64,000 nt of DNA from Takakia lepidozioides. Its lineage: Eukaryota > Streptophyta > Takakiopsida > Takakiales > Takakiaceae. Under the pieces are notes generated by a model. That model worked only from the letters and a program-made list of their open reading frames with translations, had not been told where the DNA came from and searched no databases. Within the stretch, counting starts at the first letter, position 1. Every line of letters starts with the position of its first letter. Shown here in pieces: positions 27,116 to 37,200 of the stretch. Location of the stretch: contig CM060732.1 in NCBI GenBank assembly GCA_030704615.1, positions 37,491,053 through 37,555,052 on the forward strand, in the 5' to 3' direction. A program made the position numbers and the translations under genes.

Positions 27116-28605
27116 ACTAGGGTAGCCTGTGCCGTTGGCCCAAGTGTCCAGTGTCATCTAAGTCCAAGATGTACAATCCTTTCTGCAAATGCGTCTCCTA
27201 TATCGAGGCCCATGTGTGGTAAAACCATTTTTTTTTTCCCCATGAATTTGTTGAGTAGTAATATATCCAATCTCATGTCGTGGTTTTATATATTGATATA
27301 TCCAATCATTTTTCCAAGAAACTTGCCCACTTTGAGACTTTTCCGCGACTAAAAGTACTTGAAATTCCACCCATAACGCAAGCCCAAAATCATGAGACCA
27401 AGTCGGTGCACCCCTCCTCATCGAAGACTTCCAACGGTATTAAAATCGCGGTTTGGGAGATCTCAACGACACAACAAACAATATTGTGAACGCCAATATT
27501 TAAAAAAGCCCAATTTACATTTATGTCCACGTGCACAAAAGACAAATGAAGGGCCAATCGTTGAAGTCCGATTGCAATCCCCTATGCATCTAGGGACCTG
27601 CAGTTTGGAGAATCTCCACGTCATTGTTCCAACAAAGCCAACTTTGCTATTTTTGCAATCTCCCTTGTTGAGGCTTCATATATTGATATATCCACTTCGC
27701 TATTTTTTGCAAATTTCGAGCGACCAAAAATACTTGAAATTCCAAATCTCCCACATGAAAGGCCAATCATTGATGTAGGAAAGCCCACTTTGCCATTTTT
27801 CACGAATTTCCCGCGACCAAAAGTACTTGAAATTCCACATCTCCCACACCGTAGGTCCGAAAATCATGAGACCAAGCAGGTGCACCCCTCTTCATCGAAG
27901 GCTTTCCAATGGCACCAAGCACCCGGGCTGGGGCTACAAAACAAAACAAACAAACTCCCTCGCTTCATATATTGACTATGGTAGCCTATTCCGTCGGCCC
28001 AAGTGTCCAGTGTCATTAAATCCAAGTGCAAATCTCTATGTATCCAAGTGCGACTCTTATGTGGAGGCCCAAATGCAACCTCTAGGGTAGTCTATGCCGT
28101 TGGCCCAAGTGTCTAGTGTTATCTAAGCCCAAGTGTAAGATCTTCTATGTATCCCAGTCCTCCAGTGTCTAATGTCATCCAAGTCCAAGTGCAATCCCCT
28201 ATGCATCCAGCTGAGACCCTGCAGTTTGGGAGATCTGCACGTCATTGTTCCAACAAAGCCCACTTTGCTATTTTTGCAATCTCCCTTGTCAAGGCTTCAT
28301 ATATTGATATATCCACTTTGCTATTTTTCGTGAATTTCGAGCGACCAAAAGTACTTGAAATTCCAAATCTCTCACATGAAGGGCCAGTCATTGCTCCAGG
28401 AAAGCCCACTTTGCTATTTTTCCCAAATTTCCAAAGACCAAAAGTACTTAAAATTCCATATCTCCCACACTGCGGGTCCAAAAATCATGAGACCAAGCCC
28501 GTGCACCCCTCCTCATCGAGGGCTTTCAAACGGCACAAAGTACTGGGGCTGGGCCCGCGGTTTGGGAGATCTCAACGACCCTTCAAAACAAAACAAACAA
28601 ACAAG
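27116..28605 (-). repeat. Complex repeat array, right arm of a large inverted pair
   Basis: This is the reverse-oriented counterpart of 20153-22200. It opens with GGGTAGCCTGTGCCGTTGGC, continues with GCTTCATATATTGATATATC and repeated GAAATTCCAAATCTCCCACA blocks, and ends with GGTTTGGGAGATCTCAACGA and an (ACAAA)n run. At least three units are present. The arm is about 0.5 kb shorter than the left one. Confidence 0.85.
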
Positions 28606-28770
28606 CCTCAAACGACAATTGGTTATCTTGCTTTGCAACATAATAGGAAGGTAAGACTAGGGAGCATGACTCAGCACAACACACCAATCAGCACCTTGAC
28701 ACGGTGTAAGGTACTTTGACCACATTTTCTCCATTGACTTGGACTCTAAAAGAGAGCCAACAAGCAAAGA
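28601..28770 (+). repeat. Dispersed repeat shared with 59012-59590, uninterrupted copy
   Basis: It starts ACAAGCCTCAAACGACAATTGG and continues through AAGACTAGGGAGCATGACTC, ACACACCAATCAGC and CACATTTTCTCCAT to a hairpin ACTCTAAAAGAGAGCC. The second copy at 59 kb has the same order with about 0.4 kb of extra DNA near its start. Confidence 0.8.
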
Positions 28771-29285
28771 GGCTTGCTGCATATATTGATATTAGGCACA
28801 TCATGGAAAGGAGAGGAGGTGACGTGTAGGGAATGCAAGGGGCTCAACAATTTTTGATACTGATGCGTAGTCTCCCCTTAAGAATAAAGAAGAGCCGTTA
28901 GAATTTGTCAGTTTTTTGAGTGACCTCTTAGAGTCGTTTTTTAAAATTAATTTCTAAAATTTTTGAAGTTTTGAAAAAATCATCAAATTTTCAGAGCGAT
29001 CATAGGGAGTCCATTTGTTTTTGATTTTTTGGGATCTCAAAAATTTATAGCTTTTTACAAAGGATCCCATGGGGATCGATTTCATTTTATATCCTTTCTT
29101 TGGTTTTTTTTTGTTTTTGATTTTTGGAAAATCCTTTTTTTTTTGCTTCTAGGGTTAGTGCTATTTTTGACCGACGGCAAGTGGGTCGACACCTACCGTA
29201 ATTGAGCCCATGCATTTGCTCAACCTTCTCTCAACCACACATTGAGTAACCAATTGACATAATTATCCCCTTTTATATAATCTAG
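28771..29285. other. AT-rich spacer with hairpin motif copy
   Basis: A hairpin-motif copy lies at 28852-28898 (CTGATGCGTAGTCTCCCCTT ... GAAGAGCC). The T-rich sequence from 28900 to 29160 holds no gene that I can support. Confidence 0.5.
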
Positions 29286-29289
29286 GTTG

Positions 29290-29400
29290 ACCGTAATGGG
29301 TGACATAAATATACACATATGTGGCTTTGAACCCACGACCATTTGTAAGACGACATTAATGTGCCCCCTAACTGCTATAAGGCTATATGTTGGATGTTGT
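29290..29400 (-). mobile_element. tRNA-derived SINE fragment
   Basis: On the minus strand an A-box-like TATAGCAGTTAGGGGG is followed about 40 bp later by a B-box-like GTGGGTTCAAAGCC and then GTGTATATTTATG. A related copy with the same order is at 43715-43815. The family is not named. Confidence 0.55.
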
Positions 29401-30000
29401 CTTTTGACAACAGCTAATTTGCCTAGGAAGAAAGATGGAGGTTTAGGAATGCGAGACCTTGAATCGCACATTAAAGCCCTTCTTTGGCATATGGATTCCT
29501 AGAGCCATCTTGCCATTGTTAGGGCTTTGGGGGGTGCTCTTACAATATTGGTTCGACCTTCCCATCCTCTTCTTCAGAGTTCCCTCTCTAAGATGATCTA
29601 TTCAAGGCAATTCCTCATTCCAACCAAAATGTCATTTTATCTCCACTCAGGCCGACCATCTAGTTAGCATGGCTTGCTCTACGAAATAATCTCACTCAAA
29701 TCGATCCGGTTTCCACAGATAAAATTCTCAGACAATCTGTGTTCGGTACCATGCACAAATGCATGGTTGGGCTAGGTGGGCCTTTCACATTTCCTCTATT
29801 CGAACCATGAGCGAATGCCCTGTGTGGCATCTTTGAGGTCTTCCTTTTGGCAATTTTAGAAATACTAATATGCTTGACACGATCCAAACTCTCATGAGTT
29901 TGATGAAGATATCAATTGGAGGCACTGTAAAAATCTCGAAACATCTAGATCAAAGCGCATCTCAACTTTGAGACTCTCGCGTAGCAAACATTGAGTATTT
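29401..30000 (+). mobile_element. LINE ORF2 fragment (C-terminal to the reverse transcriptase)
   Basis: The translation NLPRKKDGGLGMRDLESHIK, then a broken continuation, corresponds to the region after the reverse transcriptase in the LINE at 7-16 kb (LPKKLGGLGVLDPEKQIMAL near 13275). Stops interrupt it repeatedly. It is a short dead fragment. Confidence 0.65.
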
Positions 30001-30362
30001 GTGTAATCCTTGTAGTGTTTTTCAGCATGTGTTCAATGTATTTTCGATGGTCTTGTTCTCTCTTGTTCCCCTCGCCTGGCAGTTCTCTATTTGCTGCCCA
30101 AGCTGTTTGGGACTGATCTTTGTGTGCCCTTGGGGCTATTGCTTCTTTATTGCCTCAACCCCACTGCCTTCGTGGCTCCTTGAGGTTATATTTCCTTGCT
30201 TAACAATGCATGTTGAGGTCTTCCTCCCCCAAACATGAAAGAAAATAGAGTAAAACACTCAAATGGTTGTTCAGTTCTAAATTCAAGTATGTTATTACTC
30301 CCTTACTCCCTAAAAGACAACGCAAAAGAACCCAAGTTAGTTTGAAGAATATGAAGAATTTC
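30001..30362. other. Short spacer before the anthranilate synthase retrocopy
   Basis: No gene seen. The last bases lead into the 11 bp direct repeat at 30363. Confidence 0.5.
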
Positions 30363-33139
30363 AAATTTCAATCAATTGAAAGGTGACAGTCTCGGGTAGT
30401 GAGAGCTGCGGGACCGTCTCTCTCTCTTCACTGAGTTGCCTCGGCGGTCTAGATGGCCACAGCCTCGAGGGCTGCGGCCGTGGGCTCGGGCGGGGAGGTA
30501 TTAATGAGTATAAAGCATATGTAGCTATGGGGCATTTCATCTTGTCTTGCCGTGAATTCTGAAATGCCCTCTTCGTTCTCTCCGGCTCCTACTCTGTAAG
30601 CATTCCTGTTTGCCTTCCTGTTTGTTGGTTTCCCTGATCAGCTTCCTCTTACAGGTGAGCTTTCAATTTTAGTTGGGGTTGGTTGCCTTCTACTAGTCTA
30701 CCAATCTAGGCGGAATTGTTTGCCGTAGATCTCTATTACATCTTATGTATTCTGACCCTGCTTGATCGTTGAATGCACACTGCAATTGGGCTGAAGTGGG
30801 CTGAAGTCATTCGAAGCCTTTGGTGGACGCGTGCGGCTGCCAATCCTATTTTCTACTCAATTCGCGTATTTTCGTTCTGAGCAGATGGAGTGTTTCGGTA
30901 CTGTGATTTCCAATTGCGGTTTCGCGACAAAAGGTTCTACTGATCTCGCCAAGAAAATTGGAATTGCTGCGCGGTGTCCAAGCGCCTTGTATGCAGACCA
31001 TGGTGGAAAGACTCTCTCTACGAAGAAGACGTGGAGATCAGACCGTCTGCAGTTGCCGGGTAGCCTCTGCATTGAGAAGGGATATCAATATGGCAGGAAG
31101 CCAGCAATTACTTGCAAGGTACTCAACACAGCTCTGGACCCACCGGCTGTTCAAACCCCAGAGTCCTCTCCAGAGCGTTTGCAGATCATGGAGGCCTCAC
31201 AAACGGGCAATCTGGTGCCAGTGTTTCGCCGCATTTTTTCTGATGGTTTGACTCCAGTGGGGGCGTATCGTTGCCTTGTAAAGGAAGATGACCGTGGAGC
31301 TCCCTCTTTCCTTTTTGAGTCTGTTGAGAATGGGCCTACTGTCAGCCAGGGGCGAGACAACATGGTGGGCGCGCAGCCGTCCATGGAGGTGATAGCCAAG
31401 CAGGACTCAGTCACTGTATTGAACCATGAGGAAGGCACCCGGGTGGAGAAAATGTCGGATGATCCCATGTCGGAGCCCTCGGAGATTGCATCCCAGTGGC
31501 AGCCAGTTAAAGTTGATGGTCTTCCAGATGTATTCTGTGGTGGGTGGGTCGGCTATTTCTCATATGATACGGTGAGGTACACCGAAAGGAAGAAGTTGCC
31601 TTTTTCCGGAGCTCCTCAGGACGACCGTGGCCTTCCAGACATCCATTTGGGGCTCTACAATGACGTGGTGGTCTTTGAAAGTGTGTCCAAGATGGTGTAT
31701 GTGGTGCATTGGGTCCACATTGACCGGTTCGACACCCTCGAGCTTGCTTACAAGGATGGGCGGCGCCGGCTGGATCAGTTGGTGGCTCGCCTTCAGTCTG
31801 TGGACAGACCAAAACTCCCTAGTGGTTCCGTGGACATGTCAATAACGCAATTCGGCTGAGACAAAGGGATTTCCACGTTTAGCCGTGATCAGTTCAAGGA
31901 AGCGATTTCAAAGGTGAAGGAGCACATTTTGGCAGGTGACATTTTCCAGCTTGTCTTGAGCCAGCGCTTTGAGCGTCGCACATTTGCTGATCCTTTTGAA
32001 GTCTACCGTACACTGCGCGTTGTGAATCCAAGCCCCTACATGATCTATTTTCAGGCTCGGGGCTCGATATTGGTGGCTTCCAGCCCTGAGATCCTCACTC
32101 GCATCACAAAGGGGAAGGTGGTGAACAGGCCGCTAGCTGCGACTCGGAGACGTGGCAAAACAATTGTAGAGGACAAAGTGATGGAGCGTGACTTGCTGGC
32201 TGATGAGAAAGAGTGTGCCGAGCATGTCATGCTTGTTGACTTAGGCCGTAATGATGTGGGCAAAGTGTCAAAGGCCGGGACAGTGAAAGTAGAGAAGCTG
32301 ATGGAGATTGAGCGCTTCTCTCATGTGATGCACATTAGTTCCACTGTCACAGGTGAGCTGCTGGATGATCTCTCATGCTGGGATGCTCTGCGCGTTGCAT
32401 TACCAGTGGGCACAGTTAGTGGAGCTCCCAAGGTGAGGGCGATGGAACTCATCGATGAGTTGGAACCCACTCGAAGGGGTCCCTACAGTGGTGGCATTGG
32501 TGGGATCTCTTTCACTGGTGATATGGACTCAGCATTGGCCCTCCGCACTATGGTCTCCCCTACCAAACGCACAGACACAATCTACTCGTACAAACATACA
32601 AACCATCGTTGTGAGTGGGTGGTTCATCTCCAGGCGGGTGCAGACATTGTTGCTGACAATGATCCAGAGAGTGAGTATCAAGAGTGTGAGAATAAAGCTG
32701 CCGGGCTTGGTCGTGCTATCGACCTTGCAGAGTCTGCCTTTGTGCAAGCAACTCGGTAGTTTCCTTCAAGTTCCATGGAAGTTCCTCTGTACACATTTTT
32801 CCTTGCAATCCTTGGCTGGATATTTCTTTGTTCCAGTGTACATATACTGTTGGAGACATGAAATTTGGACAAAACCAGTAAGTAACTTAGTGCCTCGCAT
32901 ATTTGGTGTGGTTTGTACACATGCTGCTGATTCTGAAAGTCAGAAAAGGCGGTTCACTGGACATTTGAGCTATCTTTTTAGGCACTTCCTAGAGTGTTGG
33001 TGTTGGAGAGGGTTGGATGGTAAGTAACTTAGAAGCAGACAAATGGGCTGCTGGGGCATTCAGCTCAGGATATTACTTTTTCGGTACTTTAATCAAGGCC
33101 TACGATTGAGGAATTTCTTTAAGAAAAAAAATTTCAATC
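30363..33139 (+). mobile_element. Processed retrocopy unit with flanking target duplication
   Basis: The 11-mer AAATTTCAATC occurs at 30363-30373 and again at 33129-33139. Between the copies lie about 510 bp of leader, an intronless coding region, about 365 bp of 3' sequence and a short A tract directly before the right repeat (overlapping it). This is the signature of LINE-mediated reverse transcription of an mRNA. The A tract is only about eight bases, so the insertion is either old or the tail was trimmed. Confidence 0.75.
30885..32759 (+). pseudogene. Anthranilate synthase alpha subunit (TrpE/ASA type), intronless copy with in-frame TGA
   Basis: Intact enzymes of this family make anthranilate from chorismate and glutamine with a glutamine amidotransferase partner, the first step of plastid tryptophan synthesis. 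About 624 codons begin at ATG 30885, with a plausible transit-peptide region of roughly 80 residues; an upstream in-frame start at 30831 is less likely. Family blocks include FLFESVENG, VGAQPSME, CGGWVGYFSYDTVRY, AGDIFQLVLSQRFERRTFAD, NPSPYMIYFQARG, SSPEIL, DLGRNDVGKVSK, RFSHVMHISS, PVGTVSGAPKVRAMELIDEL and RRGPYSGGIGG. A TGA at 31857 interrupts the frame just before the chorismate-binding domain, and the frame continues unchanged after it. The usual PLAGT motif reads PLAAT and AGAGIVAD reads AGADIVAD. Plant ASA genes normally have many introns; here there are none. I call it a processed pseudogene; a sequencing error at the TGA cannot be excluded. Confidence 0.88.
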
Positions 33140-33187
33140 TCATCAGCCTTTGTATGCTAACATCTAATAACACCGCATTCTTTTGAT

Positions 33188-33802
33188 CCATTCCAATGAG
33201 TCGCAAAAAGAACTTTCAAATTTCAAACTATTTTATGCGTGTGACTCTCGACAACTTATTTCTAGTATCATTCATAACTTTTAGATCATTGTTGCATTGT
33301 TCAATAGGGGCAGTAGCCGAAAGGTGAAGTGCTCTTAGTTACGCTAGCCTCGGCCTCGTCCTTAGCCGATAGTAAATGATTGATTCCCTAAACTACCTAT
33401 GGTGTTAAAGTTTACCCCAAGGCTTGGCCAAGAGCAAGTTGCATACAAATGCAATCTCAAGAGAATTCCTCAAGTATTTGATCACCAACAATTAGTCCAT
33501 TCCAATGAGTCGCAAAAAGAACTTTCAAATTTCAAGCTATTTTATGCGTGACTCGACAACTTATTTCTAGTTCATAACTTTCAGATCATTAGTCGCATTG
33601 TTCAATGGGGGCAGTAGCCGAAAGGTGAAGTGGCTGGCTCTTAGTTACACTAGCATGGGCCTTGTCCTTAGCCATAAATGATTGATTCCCTCAACTATGG
33701 TGTTTACACCAAGGCTTGGCCGAGAGCAAGTTGCACATAAATTTGTCCATCCAAATGCAATCTCAATGGAATTCCTCAAGTATTTGATCACCAACAGATA
33801 GT
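33188..33802. repeat. Tandem duplication, two units of about 305 bp
   Basis: Unit 1 (33188-33496) and unit 2 (33497-33802) both start CCATTCCAATGAGTCGCAAA and end GATCACCAACARWTAGT. They differ by substitutions and several small indels. Internal motifs include GGGGCAGTAGCCGAAAGGTG. No coding content is visible. Confidence 0.93.
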
Positions 33803-34273
33803 CTAACGTTCAGTGGGTATTGTCTGTTATAGGTTTTGAGGGGATGACCTCCACCAAATCACAGCTCCTCCAAAAAATGGTGTCAAATACTTTGCAGGAG
33901 AGCAGCAGATGAGCAAAGATCTGGTGGAGACATGGCAGATGGATTTGGAAAAGGAGTGTGGGTGGGAGAGGTAAGGACGTGGAGGGAACGTTTGGGTTTT
34001 GGTCGGAGTGAGTAACGTGCATCTCTGGATGGAGTGACTAGGTGCTGGATAAAAACAACACCTGAGCAGAATTCGAGAGAATTAAGGGCCTTCCTTGTGG
34101 AAACTGCGTCGTGGGTGCGTGATGGGGTGCCTCCATCTTGGGTGCCAAGCTACATTTGGCACTGACAAGCTTGCGAGTGAGAGTATTTGGAATTTTGTTT
34201 GGATGTGGACGACGCGCGGAGGTGATGATTAAGGACGACTGGCATTGTCATGAATGCTGTGAGATTTGCGCCT
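33803..34273 (+). other. Upstream region and probable 5' leader of the SABRE gene
   Basis: Sequence between the tandem duplication and the SABRE start codon. No TATA box is convincing. The transcription start cannot be placed. Confidence 0.4.
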
Positions 34274-37200
34274 ATGGAGTGGACGCCGGACAAGTTGTTG
34301 TGGCTGTTCCTGTTGATTGCCATCCTAGTGTGGATTTTTTTCAAGTAAGTTTTCTTTGAATCTCTATGGAAATTTGAAGCGAGGGATGTTCCTGAAGTTA
34401 GGAATACCTGCATTTGTAGGATTTGCCATATGGGTGTTCCGAGTGATGTGGGTTAGTACGTCAGTGCTGTCCATTCTTCTATTGGCGCGGTGACGGACGG
34501 ATTCCAGTGTGCGTGAGTGGACAATGTTAGGAGAGCTTCGAAATCCTATACTTTCAAATGGTTGCGAATAGGCTGGAGTGGCAGGGGGGTTGTTTTGGAT
34601 GAACCCTAAAGCAGGGGAGGTGAAAACAAATCTGTAATTCAAAGAAATGGAAATTGCTTCCCTTTGCATAATGGATACATCTTCAGCATGTTGAATTGTC
34701 AGTGCTGTTTTAAACCCAAATCTACTTGGGGTTTTCAATGAGATTCTAGAGATGTATGGCTATGATTAGGGGTATCAGGTGCACCAATTGCACATCCTCT
34801 TTACTACTCTTTCCAAGACTTTAACATAGTATATTGGCAGGCAGCTGGTTGCTAGGCTCGTGCGCAAGTTTGTATTTGCATTTGAAATTAGGGTACAAAT
34901 ATTTGAATTGCTATGCACCTACTTGATTTTCGGCTTTTTGGCAGATTCACGGCCAAGCTGTCGGCATGGGCTCTCAGCAGAGCACTTGGTGCTGGAGTAC
35001 ACTTTCGCTTTGCTGGATTTGGTCTGGTCAAGGATGTGACTATTCAGTTTCGAAAGGTGAGATTGTTATGAAATTAACAACACATCTCTGTTGGGATTGA
35101 TGGTGGCGGGAGTGTTTAACAGAATGGTTAGTGTTGTGTGTAGAGAGAAGAGAGAGTGAAAGGAGATTTAGTCATTGACAATAGCTGTTGAATATTGCAT
35201 GTGGTGCATCATCGAGTGCATAATATACACAGGTTATCAACTCTTTTGGAACTGGTTGTTGGGTTCATGGGACTCAAGCCTGCAATGGCCATAGCACTTG
35301 CAAAATGCCAACAAACAGTCCAATTACATGGAACTATGTGTTCAACGGTGGGCTGGTGTTGATGGAAGACACAGTGTTGATTCCAGCTCCCCTTCTTGCA
35401 TGATGAGCCCAAGTCACAGCAGCTCCAGATGGAGGTGGAATATGGTTCTTCAGAAAAGGAATTCCCCAATGATTTGACACATCAATTCCTTTACTCTTAG
35501 TTTGATCTTACCATAATCCCACGTTGGTTGCGGATAGTGCACCCATGCCCAGATCTTTTGCAAGATGTATGGTCTGGTCTCCAGTAACACTGCTGCGTAT
35601 GGAGTATTTGAAGTAGTTGCCCCTCCCACTATCTCGGGTACCAGTGTTGTCGTAGGTTGGTAGGCCGTCGTTCTTTCCTTTGAGAGTTGGATGGCCTGTG
35701 GAATCTCCTTGAGAAATATCCTACAAGACCCACGAGTTATTTAAGTTCTTACTTTGTCCCGTTTCAATTAGAACCCGGATCTGGTGTTGACTATCTGAAA
35801 TAGTGGCATGGTTTGCATATATAATTTGCTAAGGTCCCGATTGCGAGTTTGATATATAAAATATGGCCTGGGATGTTTCCTCTGAAAAAAGATAAGGAGA
35901 AGAGAAAATCAGATTGAAGGGAGAAGTACTTAATAAAATCCACAGGAGCCCTCAGGGCCCATGAGACAAACTAGAATGACAGTAAGCCACTTCAAAAATC
36001 AAATGAGACCTGAAGAGAAGTGCCATACACAGGTAGATTGCATGCACCCCGGTCCTCAAAAGTCGAAACTTCTGCCATGTTTGGAGTGTTTTCCCAGTGC
36101 CATGTCTCGGTCCGCAAGGGTGTGAGAACTGACTCTGAAGGAGCCCAAGGCCCTTGTGAGAGATGCAGAGAGTTTCCTACTGAGGTAGGAAGGCCTGATA
36201 ATGTGTTTGTAAGTTACCATGAAAGTCTCTTCATAGAATTGCAGCTTTGGTGGAGGCTTTCTGTTTGGGTCCCTTTCATCATGCTTCTTAGAAAATGCCG
36301 TCTTCAAGGTCATAGCAACTTGTGCAGGTTAAGTTGCCCCTATCGTGTGTTTTACCAGGGGGTTCCAGATCCCAATGCATCAGGCATTTGAGCAAACGAT
36401 AGTTTGGAAGGGAGAATTGAGCCATTGTGATTGCAAGATGGTGTACCAGTCATTGAACCATGGTTTTGTGCAAGCTAGTAGTATCCCTGGCAAGAGAGCT
36501 GAAGACCTAAAATGCTCTGTTTAATGGTCTTTTCAGCTGAAGCTGAGGTCTGTATGCTGTGAAGGCAACACTGTAATGCGAAAGCATGCTTATGTGTCTG
36601 GGGATAATTGTTCTCAATGACAGGGTGCCATTGCATCGCTGGCGATTGGAGAGGTAAAGTTTGGGATACACAAGCAGCTATCAGCATCGGGATTTGGGAT
36701 GGTATTCCAGGACTACAAAGTTCAGCTTTCTCTATCTGATGTGGAGGTTGTGTTACAAAAGTCTAAGCAGACCTCTAAGAGAGTGAAACCCCACGCCAAG
36801 CCAGGCAGTTCCAAAAGCACTTCCTCTGATCAAAGGAAATGGTTGCTTATAGCTAACCTATCCAAGCACCTTAATGTGTCAGTGGCTGAGCTGGTGTTGA
36901 GGGTGGCTGAGGTCAGTGTCCTTTCTTTCTTGACAGCATCTCTTCCCATACTTGGTGTTGTCTTTTACTCCTGATAGCATGAATTCACCCAAGTCTGCGA
37001 TCCTTACTCCAGTTTTCTGTACGAAGGCTAATACACACCTAAAGATTGGAGCTGGGACTTGACATTGACGGGAAGCAGGAGGCAATGGACACTAGTGTAT
37101 TCTTTATCTCACTCTCCATAACATCGCTGTATTGCAACGTTAGTAACTTGTGTTCTCTTGAAAAGCAATTAATGGAGTTAAGGAGACAGATCTTCAGCAG

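Noticed and set aside
28147-28719. A 190-codon plus-strand frame and similar frames in both arrays with repeated RPKVLEIP-like peptides
   Set aside because: The peptide repeats because the DNA units repeat; frames are open in both orientations of the array and no domain is recognisable.
31857-31859. TGA as a programmed readthrough or selenocysteine codon
   Set aside because: Land plants lack selenoprotein synthesis, the codon lies in an ordinary linker region of the family, and the copy has other signs of decay.
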